Of a stretch of DNA of 64,000 nt, positions 8,970 to 18,168 are shown piece by piece. The notes beneath the pieces are model-generated. The model ran no database searches. It was not told where the DNA came from and worked only from the letters and a program-made list of their open reading frames with translations. The position numbers and the translations under genes are program-made. The DNA comes from an uncultured Bacteroides sp. (GTDB lineage Bacteria > Bacteroidota > Bacteroidia > Bacteroidales > Bacteroidaceae). The DNA lies in assembly GCA_949300425.1 (NCBI GenBank), contig CASGED010000002.1, positions 1 to 64,000 on the forward strand. The letters run 5' to 3'. The first letter of the stretch is position 1; each line of letters begins with the position of its first letter.

Positions 8970-10082
8970 TCATCGGGTAGGAGATACGTATCTGTCCTGC
9001 TTCATCCTCAGGTTGATGTCGTCTATTATCTTGGGGAGTTCCGCCATGCGGTCTATCACGTAGTGGGCACCTGCCTCCGTCATGCGGCGGCGCACATCGG
9101 CCATGCGGGCTTCCAGTTCCGTGCGGGGGAGGGTGTTCACTTCTTCCTCGGAAAGGGCCAGTTCGTTGCTGCCCAGGATGACGCCCACGGTCCATGCTTT
9201 GGAGTGGATGCCTTCGGCGATGTCGGCCATGGTGTCGCCCACCTTCACCACGCTGTCCACGGAGGGGATGGCGAGGTTTATCATGTTCTGGTACACCATA
9301 TAAGGGGCCGGACGGCCGGCAGGCAGATGGTCGGACGTGACGCAACTGTCGGCCCGGTAGCCTTGGGCGGCCGCTGCGGGCTGCACGATGTCCATCATGG
9401 CGGCGGTGTATCCGGTTGTCGAGCCTATCTTGATGCCGCGCTCGCGGAGGATGTTCACCGTCTCCACTACGCCGGGGATGGGTGTGGCGTAACGGTCTAA
9501 TGTGGCGCAGAGGATGCGTTGAAAGTCGGCGTAGCGTGCCTGCACGTCGCTCTCGTTGATGTGCAGCCCGTCCATCACCCACAGCCCGATGGACTTGGCC
9601 GTGCCAGAACTGAGGGCGATGCTCAGTCCCATGAGGCTGGCCAGCAAGTCCGTCACCCGCCTGCCTTCGAGGAAGCTGAAGATGACTCCCCACATGCAAC
9701 CCAATGACAGCCCGTTGAAGAAGAGCGCGAACACATTGAACGGCCTCGGCAGACAGCCGAACAGCACCAGCGAGGCTTCGGCCAGGGCGACGGAGAGGAT
9801 GATGAAGCGCAGGCGGTTCTCCCGCTTCAGTTCCGAAATCACCTTGATGCCGATGAGCTTGGCCAGGAAGTAACCGGCTATCTGGACAATGCTGGTGGCC
9901 GTCTTGTAGTCCATGCCGAAGAAGTCCAGCCCGTTGAACTCGGCGGCGGTAAAGGGCTTGCGTAAGGCATATACCAGCGAGTAGGACAGCAAGGCCGCCC
10001 CGCCTGCCCAGAGGATAAACAGCACGTCGGACAACTGCCGTCCGTGAGCTTGAGTTGTTTTAGTCATTGTCGTCATATTCAT
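8970..10082 (-). pseudogene. In-frame chimera: DUF5690-like transporter N-half joined to PhnX C-half
   Basis: The open frame encodes about 370 residues. Roughly the first 170 form several membrane helices with ALRKPFTAAEF and VIFSFLEGRRVTDLLA, as in the DUF5690/MFS-like protein found beside bacteroidete phosphonate genes. The rest, from about genomic 9560 on, is the back half of phosphonoacetaldehyde hydrolase (IKIGSTTGYTAAMMD, VKVGDTMADIAEG). The PhnX N-terminal part with the nucleophile motif (DWAGT) and the Schiff-base lysine is absent. A deletion between two adjacent genes explains this. I chose 10082 because a -7 box overlaps the longer start at 10118. Catalytic PhnX activity is unlikely. 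Confidence 0.8.
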
Positions 10083-10115
10083 ATCAGTCAGTAGGTCGTT
10101 TCTTGATTTCGGCGG

Positions 10116-10123
10116 CAAAGATA
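10116..10123 (-). promoter_or_regulatory. Candidate -7 box for the chimera
   Basis: The minus strand reads TATCTTTG. A start of transcription about 7 bp downstream would exclude the ATG at 10118 and favours 10082 or 10067 as translation start. No clear -33 element is seen. Confidence 0.45.
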
Positions 10124-10281
10124 GGGCGGCGCGGCAAGCCTGGGAATTAATTCCTATTATTAATAAACTTCATATTATCAGGTCTTTATTATGTAACATT
10201 CATGTAATATTCATGCAATACGCATGACATGGAGATGACGTTTCTTTGCGCCCGACTTAGACGATATATATAATAAGGTGT

Positions 10282-11163
10282 ATGAACGAACTGCCGGAAA
10301 TCTATAAGCGCATCGAGTACCTGCGCAACAAGGGAGTGAAAATGAAGGATATGGCCGACCACACCAACATGGCGGCCAGCGTGTTGTCATCGCTCTATTC
10401 GAGCGTGCTGCCCACTTACATCAGGCAAGTAAAGGAGGGCATCGGCGAGGAAGAGGCTCTGGACTATGCGCTCTCGCAAGTGAACAACGTGTCGAAGAAA
10501 CGCCTGCTGGGCAGTTTGAAGGAATTGAAAGAGCAACTGTATCAGCTGGAACCTGCTCAGGCAACCGGACAGAAGGACAACCCGATGCTCGCGCTGCTGG
10601 CCGAAGAAATGGCACGCTCCACGCAGGATGCCTACAACTACAGCGGCATCTACATGAGCTACAGCCTGTCCTCCTCCCGCCAGGCGTTGAAGGCCGAGCC
10701 TTACCTCATCTGTCCTTCGGAGAACAGCGATTACGTCAAGGTGGTGCACAACAGCGCTTACAACCTTACGCACTACGGCACCTGTCTCTTCAGCAACCAT
10801 CAGAACGCCTACCTCTTCTTCAACGAACGCGAGGCGCCGCAGATAGCCCTGTTCACCATCTACCTGCAACTGCCCATGTACGACTTCCCGCACCTGCTCA
10901 AAGGGCTGTACCTCAGCTTGGACTATAACCGCAACCCCATCGCGCGGCGCATCCTCTTCGTCAAGCACTCGGACAGCACGTCCATGGACGATTTCCTGGA
11001 GTTGAAAGGCCGCATCATCCCCCAAGAGGAACTGACCGACGAGTTGCTGCCCTACTACAACTACACCTGCCAGAAAGAGGACTGCATCAAGACCTGCTCC
11101 GTCCCCTCGCCCCGCCTCGACGCAAGCGATTTGGAGCGGGAGAAGAAGCTGTTGGAGATATAA
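10282..11163 (+). CDS. Conserved hypothetical protein, possible DNA-binding regulator
   Basis: I do not recognise a named family. The 293-residue soluble protein begins with about 50 residues resembling a helix-turn-helix (IEYLRNKGVKMKDMADHTNM, then SSLYSSVLPTY). A longer alpha/beta region follows without an enzyme motif I can identify. The C-terminal part has several cysteines (CQKEDCIKTC) that could bind a metal. It is divergent from the phosphonate genes with 199 bp between, so it may regulate them, but this is inference. It converges with the next gene with only 14 bp between stops. Confidence 0.6.
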   Translation: MNELPEIYKRIEYLRNKGVKMKDMADHTNMAASVLSSLYSSVLPTYIRQVKEGIGEEEALDYALSQVNNVSKKRLLGSLKELKEQLYQLEPAQATGQKDNPMLALLAEEMARSTQDAYNYSGIYMSYSLSSSRQALKAEPYLICPSENSDYVKVVHNSAYNLTHYGTCLFSNHQNAYLFFNEREAPQIALFTIYLQLPMYDFPHLLKGLYLSLDYNRNPIARRILFVKHSDSTSMDDFLELKGRIIPQEELTDELLPYYNYTCQKEDCIKTCSVPSPRLDASDLEREKKLLEI

Positions 11164-11177
11164 GGTCTTGTTTCCCT

Positions 11178-13502
11178 TTACATACGGTTCCTTTGCTCCT
11201 GCCCGGCGCCCGTACCTTTGTACTTGCTCTTCGAGGGATTGAACTTGTAGCGCAGGGTCAGCGAGAAGGTGCGGCGCGTCTGCTGGTCGAGCTTCATGGT
11301 GCGGTTGCCGCTGAAGAGGGTGACATCGTTGTCGCTGGAGCTGAAGAGGTCGCGCCCTTGCAGTTGCAGGCTGAGGCGGTCGCCGAGGAACGCCTTGCGC
11401 AGGCTGAAGCCGAGGGACCAAGGGATGTTGTTGATGTGGGCATTCTCGTTGTCACCGGGCGTGTCGAGCAATGCGTCCACATCCAGCAACAGTCCCCAAG
11501 GCAGACGGAAGTTGTTGCGCCAACTGAAACTGCCCATCGGATTGTTGAAGTTCTTGCGCTTGCCTTCAAGCATATCCACCATATACCATTGTTGAAGCAG
11601 CATCAGCGTGAGTTGGGGCGACCAAATGCCGATGGTGGGCGAGAAGCTGAGCGTGGCGTAAAGTTTGTCGGAATCATACTTGTTGAAGTATTTCAGCATC
11701 GAGATGGTGGGGTCATCCTCCGAGTAGGTGCTACTCTGTTGGATGATGGCATCCCTGGCATGCGTGTAACGGGCGTTGAAGTATATCCATTTCCAAGAGA
11801 CATCCAAGGACAGGCGGTTGATGATGGAAGGACGAAGCAGGGGATTGCCGCCCTCGTAGGTATAGCGGTTGATGTAGGTGACGTTGCTGCGCAGCATCCA
11901 GTAGTCGGGGCGATAGATGCTGCCGGAATAGTTGAGCGAGAGTTGCGCCTTACCCACGGGTAGAGAGAGGGCAAGCGTGGGAAAGACATTGTCGTACGTG
12001 CGGCTCTGTTCGTCCACACGGACGCCTCCCTCGTAATAGTCAGATCCGATGTGCTCGTAACGCACACCGGCTTGGGCTTGTACAGGACCGAACGCGCGAC
12101 TGTACTCCAAGAAGGCCGATGCTGCGTTCTCCTTAATTTCGCTCTGGTCGTCATCCAGGATACCTTGCTCGTTGCGGTAGACAGTCTTGTGGTCGGTGTA
12201 GGTATATTCCCCGCCGAAGGAGAGGTTGCCTTGCCACAAAGGTCGGCTGACAACGAGCTTGGCGGCATAGAGGGTGTTGCCGTCACGGTTGTAGGTAGCG
12301 ACGTTCTGCTGTTGTGGTTCTTCGCCGGTGGTGGTGTATCGCTCCAGCATGTCCTGCAAAGTCTTTTGGTACGACCACAGTCCGTCAGCGTTGAAGTCGA
12401 TGTTCCAGTTGCCCAGCTGCCCGTTGTAGTAGACGTTGAGGGAGTGGCTGGTGCTGGGGAGGCTTTGCCATCCTTGGCTGGTATTGTCCTCGTAGGGCAC
12501 GCCGTCTTGCATCACCCGGGTAGTCATGTCCACGTCCCAATAGCTCTTGGGGCAGCGGTCGTAGTCGTAGCGGGCACCGATGGAGTGACGATCATTGAAC
12601 TGGTAGTTAAGCGAAAGCATGGCGGAGACGTTCTTTCGGTCACCTCCGGTGAGCAGGTCGCTCTCCTGCCGCCACGTCTTGTCGAGGAAGGTTTCTTGCA
12701 CAATGGACTTGTTATCCTCCCGCTCTATCTTCGAGCCAAAGAGCATGGCACCCAGGTCGAAACCTCCCTTGCGGTAGTTCACGTTCAGTTGGTCTATCAC
12801 ATCCCATCCGTATTGGTACTGGGTGACAAAGCGCTCGTTTACGCCGAAGCCTTCGCCCTGCGGACGCTTGGTGTAGATGCGCACCACCGCCTTCACCGTA
12901 GCGTCATACCGTGCGCCGGGATTGCGCACCACCTCCACGCGCTTGATGTCCTCGCTCTCCAGTTGGTCCAGCTCCGAAGCATCGCGCATCTTGCGGCCGT
13001 TGATGTAGATTTCCGCCGCGCCACTACCGAAGACATTGACCGCCCCGTCATCGGCCGACACACCGGGCAGCTTGTTCAGCAGGTCGTTGCCCGTGCCCGC
13101 TTTTTCCAAAATGCTGCCTTGCACGGTGGTCACCTGCGCGTCGCCTTTCAGCCGCACTTTGGGCATGTCCGCCTTCACCACCACTTCGCCCAGCATCTGC
13201 GCGTCGGGCTGTAGTTGCAGCGTGCCGAGGTCTTGCCCCGTGCATTCTTTATATAAAGTGGCGTAGCCGATGGAGGAGATGCGGATAAGCCGGTTGTTGC
13301 ACGCGGCGTTCAGCCGGAACGTCCCGTCTTCCGCACTGACGCAACCCGTCACGAAGGCGGAGTCCGGCAGCGAAAGCAGCACGATGTTGGCGTACGGCAG
13401 GGGTTGATTCTTCTCGTCAATGAGTTTTCCCGTCAGGGTCTGCGCCTGCATGGCGAGTGTGGCCAGCAGGCAGGCGCAAAGAAAAGCAATTCGTCTATTC
13501 AT
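11178..13502 (-). CDS. Outer-membrane beta-barrel receptor (OMP_b-brl_3/TonB-dependent-like)
   Basis: The 774-residue protein has a signal peptide (MNRRIAFLCACLLATLAMQA), a carboxypeptidase-D-regulatory-like domain (LTGKLIDEKNQPLPYANIVL), a plug-like domain (NDLLNKLPGVSADDGAVNVFG, then YINGRKMRDASEL), and a long C-terminal beta-barrel rich in alternating aromatic residues. This is the outer membrane beta-barrel family of Bacteroidetes. No SusD partner is nearby, so its ligand is unknown. An ECF-type promoter at 13545-13571 resembles the one before the sigma factor operon at 28.7-30.0 kb, suggesting control by that sigma factor. Confidence 0.88.
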   Translation of the reverse strand: MNRRIAFLCACLLATLAMQAQTLTGKLIDEKNQPLPYANIVLLSLPDSAFVTGCVSAEDGTFRLNAACNNRLIRISSIGYATLYKECTGQDLGTLQLQPDAQMLGEVVVKADMPKVRLKGDAQVTTVQGSILEKAGTGNDLLNKLPGVSADDGAVNVFGSGAAEIYINGRKMRDASELDQLESEDIKRVEVVRNPGARYDATVKAVVRIYTKRPQGEGFGVNERFVTQYQYGWDVIDQLNVNYRKGGFDLGAMLFGSKIEREDNKSIVQETFLDKTWRQESDLLTGGDRKNVSAMLSLNYQFNDRHSIGARYDYDRCPKSYWDVDMTTRVMQDGVPYEDNTSQGWQSLPSTSHSLNVYYNGQLGNWNIDFNADGLWSYQKTLQDMLERYTTTGEEPQQQNVATYNRDGNTLYAAKLVVSRPLWQGNLSFGGEYTYTDHKTVYRNEQGILDDDQSEIKENAASAFLEYSRAFGPVQAQAGVRYEHIGSDYYEGGVRVDEQSRTYDNVFPTLALSLPVGKAQLSLNYSGSIYRPDYWMLRSNVTYINRYTYEGGNPLLRPSIINRLSLDVSWKWIYFNARYTHARDAIIQQSSTYSEDDPTISMLKYFNKYDSDKLYATLSFSPTIGIWSPQLTLMLLQQWYMVDMLEGKRKNFNNPMGSFSWRNNFRLPWGLLLDVDALLDTPGDNENAHINNIPWSLGFSLRKAFLGDRLSLQLQGRDLFSSSDNDVTLFSGNRTMKLDQQTRRTFSLTLRYKFNPSKSKYKGTGAGQEQRNRM

Positions 13503-13544
13503 ATCTGTATAATCATTAAAGTTATCATTTGCATTCTTGCGTTA

Positions 13545-13571
13545 GACGTGCAAAGCCGTTCAAACGTTGCA
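13545..13571 (-). promoter_or_regulatory. ECF sigma-type promoter of the beta-barrel gene
   Basis: On the minus strand, TGCAAC (13571-13566) is followed by a 17-bp spacer and CGTC, within CGTCTAAC (ends 13541). The same two elements with the same 17-bp spacing lie before the DUF6249-ECF operon at 30068-30094. AAC and CGTC with 16-17 bp are typical of ECF sigma factors. A housekeeping-like -7 box TAATTTTG also lies upstream at 13580-13587. Confidence 0.65.
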
Positions 13572-13764
13572 CGACGGGGCAAAATTAGCGCATCCCGTTG
13601 GGATGGCCTTGCTATACAGCTATACAAGGCTGCGGATGCAAATGGTTATAAATCAGATAAATGAATATGAATAGATGAATTGCTTGCTATACAATGGGGG
13701 ACGAGGTAGTATTTATTATAGGAATAAGTCTGACATGAAATCCTTCAACCGAACAACGTTTACT

Positions 13765-13992
13765 TTAGGAAATGGGATGGAAGCCGGTGCGAAGATGTTG
13801 TTTACCCAGTTCATCCAGCTTTTGCTGATTCAAGGTGCCATCGTCCCATAGCATCTCCAATTCTTCATCCAGTTTGCGTGCGTAATAATCGCGAATGACA
13901 CGGCTCAGTTCATCGGCCTCTTCTTGCGACTTCATGTTAGCGAACGATTCGAGCAAGGTCAGTTGTGCCGGGCTAAGTTGAATGGTTTTCAT
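13765..13992 (-). CDS. Small hypothetical protein, antitoxin-like
   Basis: About 75 residues, starting MKTIQLSPAQLTLLESFANM and rich in charged helical residues (EEADELSRVIRDYYARKLDEEL). Small proteins of this shape are common in Bacteroides beside toxin genes, but no toxin gene adjoins it. I chose ATG at 13992 because the good promoter at 14026-14057 overlaps the longer frame. The 262 bp downstream to the beta-barrel gene hold only that gene's promoter elements and a short CTATAC direct repeat near 13613. Confidence 0.6.
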   Translation of the reverse strand: MKTIQLSPAQLTLLESFANMKSQEEADELSRVIRDYYARKLDEELEMLWDDGTLNQQKLDELGKQHLRTGFHPIS

Positions 13993-14025
13993 ATTCTTTT
14001 TCTTTTTAGGATGTGTTCTACTTCG

Positions 14026-14057
14026 CAAAAATAAAGAGTTATCCTTTCATTACCAAA
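14026..14057 (-). promoter_or_regulatory. Strong Bacteroides-type promoter of the small antitoxin-like gene
   Basis: On the minus strand, TTTG at 14057-14054 is followed by 20 bp and TATTTTTG at 14033-14026. Both boxes match the consensus TTTG, N19-21, TAnnTTTG. This is one of the best matches in the window and supports the gene at 13765-13992 being real. Confidence 0.75.
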
Positions 14058-14110
14058 TGCCAAGCACCTTTATTTTCTTAGTCAGTAATTCAGTCCGAAC
14101 CACACAGCGA

Positions 14111-15805
14111 CTAAAACCTTCCTAACCACTCGTCCAGCGACTCGCCTTCGGCAAGGGTGCAGCCTTCGGCCTGCTGCAGGCGCTTCTTGATGCGCGACTT
14201 CTGCTGGGAGACGGAGGAGGGGGCCACGGCCATCAGTATGCCTATCTGCGACACGGTGAAGCCCAGCTTGATGAGGACGCAATAGCGGATGTAGACTTCC
14301 GACAACTGGGGACAATGCTCGTGCAGGCGGGTGGTGAAGCCGTTGTACACGCGGTCGGTCACCGCCTTCAGTTTCTCCCAGTCCTCTTCACCCAGGAACT
14401 TGGGTTCCCGGCGCAGGCGTTGCATCAGCTCCGTGTCGTTGGTCAGGGCGTGGCTCAGTTCCTGTTCGCGCGTCTCCATCTCCGAGAGGCGGCCGGTGAC
14501 TTCTTCGGTATGCGCTTTCTCTTCCTCCAGATTGGTCTGCAAGGTGTTGATGGTTTGGTCTTTCTCGTGCAATTGTTGCTCGCGGCGGTGCAGACGGTCG
14601 CGGTAGGCCTTGCGGCCAAAGACGATGACAATCAGCAGCGCCACCGCCACGGCGAGGCTTATCAGGATGATGTCGTCCCGCTGCCGGCTGACGCGGGCAT
14701 GGTCTTCGGAGAGTTGGTCGTTGGCATACTTCTCTTTGATTTCCGCCACTTGGGTGGACACCTGCTGGCGGGCAGCCGCAGGTTGGTAATGGAACAGGGA
14801 GTCGGCCGCCCAGGCGGCAAGGTCGGGTCGCTTCTTCGCCTGGTAGTATTGGAAGAGCATCTCGTAGACGTGGTAGCGGATGTTGTTCTGATGGGCAGGC
14901 AGGGCAAGGGCCTGGTCGATGTAGACTTGCGCCGAGTCAGGACGATCCAGCTGAAGGAAAACGGTAATCAGAGAGAACAACGTGGCGCCTTTCTGGTCAG
15001 GAAACGTGCGAAGCCCGAAGTCTTTCGTCTCTTGCAGCAGGGGCAGGGCCTCGTAGGGACGCTGGCGGTGCATGTAGAGTGTGGCGAGTTCGTATTTGGC
15101 CACCATCTCGTTAAACTCATCCCCTGCCTCATGCGCCAGTTCAGCCGCCTTGCGGTAATGGGCGACACCTTCCTGCCAACGGTCGTAGAGGGAATCGCCG
15201 GGCAAGGCAGCGATGTACAGACGGCCCAAGTTGGCATGGCAGGAGGACAGCCGGGAAGCGTCGCCCAATTGCTCGGCCAGGCGCATGGCATTCCCGTAGG
15301 CTTTCGCCGCCTCAGAACGCAGTTCGGTGCGAATGAGGTATAATTCGCCCAACCTCATCCAGCACAGGAGTACTTGCGTAGAGTCGCCTCCTTGACGAGC
15401 CAGGCGGAGTGCCTTTTGGTACGCCAGTTGGGCATCAGCGGCATTGCCCCTCCGCTCCAAGCCCATGCCGTGCAGAAGGAGGGCGCGAACCCGCTCGCGG
15501 GGTGTGCCGTGCTTTTCCAGGTAAGCGACAAGGGGTGCCGTTACGGAGTCGGGCGCAGCCTGCTGGGTCTCGAAAGCGGTCAGCCACGCACGAACCAGGC
15601 GGCGCACCACTTGTTCGTGCTCACCGGCATCGGGAGCGGCCTGTTCAAGGGAGTCCAAGCGGGCGAAGTCTGTCTGTCCGTCCGTTGAGGTGGATGTAAG
15701 TATGTCGAGCAAGGCTTCACGACGGGCTTGGCTGCCGCCTCCGCACGAAGCGGCCAGCAGGCAGACAGCCAGCCCGAATAAGAGAATGTAGAGTATGTTT
15801 CGCAT
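14111..15805 (-). CDS. TPR lipoprotein-like sensor with membrane segment, coiled coil and C-terminal HTH
   Basis: The 564-residue protein has an N-terminal lipobox-like signal (LLAASC, Cys near 21), then TPR-like helical repeats to about residue 340. A single membrane segment follows (ILISLAVAVALLIVIVFG, about 372-390), then a coiled coil (QQLHEKDQTINTLQTNLEEE), and a C-terminal region resembling a LuxR/sigma-4-like helix-turn-helix (LGFTVSQIGILMAVAPSSVSQ). This build is known in Bacteroidetes as a periplasmic TPR sensor with a cytoplasmic DNA-binding tail. Its targets are unknown. A consensus promoter lies upstream at 15839-15869. Confidence 0.75.
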   Translation of the reverse strand: MRNILYILLFGLAVCLLAASCGGGSQARREALLDILTSTSTDGQTDFARLDSLEQAAPDAGEHEQVVRRLVRAWLTAFETQQAAPDSVTAPLVAYLEKHGTPRERVRALLLHGMGLERRGNAADAQLAYQKALRLARQGGDSTQVLLCWMRLGELYLIRTELRSEAAKAYGNAMRLAEQLGDASRLSSCHANLGRLYIAALPGDSLYDRWQEGVAHYRKAAELAHEAGDEFNEMVAKYELATLYMHRQRPYEALPLLQETKDFGLRTFPDQKGATLFSLITVFLQLDRPDSAQVYIDQALALPAHQNNIRYHVYEMLFQYYQAKKRPDLAAWAADSLFHYQPAAARQQVSTQVAEIKEKYANDQLSEDHARVSRQRDDIILISLAVAVALLIVIVFGRKAYRDRLHRREQQLHEKDQTINTLQTNLEEEKAHTEEVTGRLSEMETREQELSHALTNDTELMQRLRREPKFLGEEDWEKLKAVTDRVYNGFTTRLHEHCPQLSEVYIRYCVLIKLGFTVSQIGILMAVAPSSVSQQKSRIKKRLQQAEGCTLAEGESLDEWLGRF

Positions 15806-15838
15806 CCGAATCGTTGTTTGTGGTTATCAATTCGGGCG

Positions 15839-15869
15839 CAAAAGTAATACTTTTCCTTGATTACTCCAA
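15839..15869 (-). promoter_or_regulatory. Bacteroides-type promoter of the TPR/HTH gene
   Basis: On the minus strand, TTG (15869-15867) is followed by a 20-bp spacer and TACTTTTG (15846-15839). The -33 part lies inside the last codons of the GH95 gene, so the TPR gene is transcribed independently of the PUL. Confidence 0.65.
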
Positions 15870-18149
15870 CACCAACTGATAGCTTCCGCCACGTTCGGTA
15901 GGAATGACATACACTCCGTCCGCTTCTTGCCGGACTTCCACTTCCTGACTGGAATTGTTTTTTACACTAAGGATAGGAACATCCGGACTATAGATACGGC
16001 ACTCTCCTCCGGAACCGGACAGAAACGAACATTTGCGCAGTGCATGTTCCTCCCATTCCAAGCAGAACGTGAAATTGCCTGCTGCACGTAATCCTGCCAC
16101 TTTCCCCGCTGGCCAAGCCTCAGGCAGAGCCGGAAGCAACCGGATGTAGTCCTGATGGCTTTGGAGCAGCATTTCGGCAATGCCTGCCGTCGCCCCGAAG
16201 TTCCCGTCAATCTGGAACGGCGGATGAGCGTCGAACAGATTTTCATACACTCCTCCTTTGTCATTGTCTATACTGAGAGAGGTGGTCGTGGTAAAATTCA
16301 AGGCCGACTTCAAGAGGCGGTAAGCATGATTGCCGTCTCCCAGACGCGCCCAGCAGGCAATCTTCCAGGCACGGCTCCAGCCAGTTCCCAGGTCTCCACG
16401 AGAGTTTAAAGTAGTTTGGGCGGCTTTGGCAAGTTCCGGAGTCTTCTGGTTGGATATCTGGTTGCCCGGATAGAGGGCTATCAACTGAGAGAGATGGCGG
16501 TGCTGGTTGCCTAAGGTGTCCAAATGCCAGGAATCCTGTTTCCATTCCTTGATCTGTCCCCATTCTCCTACTTCTACACCGTTGTCCAGCCGTTCGAGAT
16601 TGGAGGCAAGCTCCATGGCAAAGGCTTCATCCACTGTTTCCCCATGTTTCTGCAATGCCTGTACCGCCTGCGAAGTTTCGCTGAACAGTTGCCAAACCAG
16701 TTGCTGGGCGTAGGCCACGCCGTCTTCCCACGGACCTTGCTCGGGCGACCAGTCATCGGGGGCAATCAGTTTCCCGTTCTCGTCTTCTTTCAGACGGCCG
16801 AACCAATACTCACAGGCACTCCGCATGACGGGGAAAGCGGTTTCAACCAGGAAGTCTGTGTCCAGTGTGTAGCGGTAATGCTGCCACAGGTGCATGCAAT
16901 ACCAGGCATTTGCCGGACGGTTGATGTTCCAGTCCGTATAGCCGAAAATGTTGTTTTGGGTTCGCATCGCCCAGCCTCTCAGCCCTTCGCTTTGAGCCAC
17001 CTGTTGCCAACTGCCGTCTGGGCGCAAAGCTTCCGTGGCGATGTAGTTCAGGTAGGGAAGATGGCATTCAGACAGATTGCATGTCTCCGCCGGCCAGTAG
17101 TTCATCTGCACGTTGATGTTGCTATGGATATCGCATTCCCAAGGGGGCGTATTGCTGTCGTTCCAGATGCCTTGCAGGTTACTGGGCAGATTCATGCCAC
17201 GGGAGGAAGCCAACATCAGGTAACGGCCATACTGGAAATAAAGCATGTCCAAGTAAAGGCTTTCCCGATGGGAGCGTACCAGTTCGTCTGTCGGGATTTC
17301 AGGCAAGGCAGTTCCCAAATCCAGCTTCACCCGCTCGAACAACGGCTGGTAGTCCGCCAAATGTCTTTCTTTCAGTTGGCCGTAACTGCGGGCAGAGGCT
17401 TGTTCCATCCGTTTGGACAGACGCTCATGCAGTTGCTCCTTCGTCTCGCCAATATAATCGGGTGAAGAAAGACTGAAGTTGGTAGCTCCCGTCAGCAACA
17501 GTGTGACAGCATCGGCATCGGACACTTTCAAGCAGCCATCCTCCGCGGTCAACGTACCACCTTCGTTCATCACTTTCAACTGGGCTTCGTAGGAAAGCAA
17601 GTCAAGGCGACTCTGCAACAGAAACACGTTCTGCTCAGTTATCTTGACAATTCCATCCCGTCCGTCTTTCAGTGAAATGGTGAAGTTCAACTGTCCGGAC
17701 TTGCCCGGTGTGACGAAGCGGGCTACCACCACTCCATCCGGATGACTGGCAAAGTACTCACGCACATAGTCTGTTTCTTTCCAGCGGTAACTTACCCGTC
17801 CGATGGCCTCGTCCAAAGACAACTCGCGCCGGTAATCCATTACCTCAGTAATACTCATACCTTCAAAATCAATGTACACGTCGCCGAAGTTTTGGTAAGC
17901 GCCCCGTTTCTCAGTACTACCTGTCCAAAGCGTCTTTTCGTTGAACTGCAACCGCTCCCTGTCAATCCCTCCAAAGAACATGATACCCAGTTCTCCGTTG
18001 CCTATGGGTAAGGCGGAAGTCATCCACTCTGTAGCCGGACGAGGATACCATAACTTCAGTTCCGTTGTTTCGTCAGCCTGTTGGCAAGAAGCTGCTATTT
18101 GGCAGAAAGCCAACAAAAGAAAGGCGATATATGCCAATTGTCGTTTCAT
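15861..18149 (-). CDS. GH95 alpha-L-fucosidase (or alpha-L-galactosidase), lipoprotein
   Basis: The 762-residue protein has a lipoprotein signal (IAASC, Cys near 22), then the GH95 N-terminal domain (LWYPRPATEWMTSALPIGNG, FNEKTLWTG). The all-helical catalytic domain holds HSNINVQMNYWPAE with the two conserved Asn and QIDGNFGATAGIAEM with the catalytic-region Asp. GH95 enzymes invert and release alpha-1,2-linked fucose or related L-galactose. It is the last gene of the PUL, after GH2. It is slightly shorter than many members but looks complete. Confidence 0.92.
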   Translation of the reverse strand: MKRQLAYIAFLLLAFCQIAASCQQADETTELKLWYPRPATEWMTSALPIGNGELGIMFFGGIDRERLQFNEKTLWTGSTEKRGAYQNFGDVYIDFEGMSITEVMDYRRELSLDEAIGRVSYRWKETDYVREYFASHPDGVVVARFVTPGKSGQLNFTISLKDGRDGIVKITEQNVFLLQSRLDLLSYEAQLKVMNEGGTLTAEDGCLKVSDADAVTLLLTGATNFSLSSPDYIGETKEQLHERLSKRMEQASARSYGQLKERHLADYQPLFERVKLDLGTALPEIPTDELVRSHRESLYLDMLYFQYGRYLMLASSRGMNLPSNLQGIWNDSNTPPWECDIHSNINVQMNYWPAETCNLSECHLPYLNYIATEALRPDGSWQQVAQSEGLRGWAMRTQNNIFGYTDWNINRPANAWYCMHLWQHYRYTLDTDFLVETAFPVMRSACEYWFGRLKEDENGKLIAPDDWSPEQGPWEDGVAYAQQLVWQLFSETSQAVQALQKHGETVDEAFAMELASNLERLDNGVEVGEWGQIKEWKQDSWHLDTLGNQHRHLSQLIALYPGNQISNQKTPELAKAAQTTLNSRGDLGTGWSRAWKIACWARLGDGNHAYRLLKSALNFTTTTSLSIDNDKGGVYENLFDAHPPFQIDGNFGATAGIAEMLLQSHQDYIRLLPALPEAWPAGKVAGLRAAGNFTFCLEWEEHALRKCSFLSGSGGECRIYSPDVPILSVKNNSSQEVEVRQEADGVYVIPTERGGSYQLVLE

Positions 18150-18168
18150 ATTAGTAATCTTAAATGGG

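Noticed and set aside
8926-9699. 257-codon minus-strand frame across array A and the chimera
   Set aside because: Its composition is Arg/His/Gly-rich with no homology signal; the competing frame shows clear DUF5690-like and PhnX motifs.
12051-13214. 387-codon open frame on the plus strand opposite the beta-barrel gene
   Set aside because: Antisense to a gene with signal peptide, plug and barrel; the translated sequence shows no domain. Treated as a shadow.
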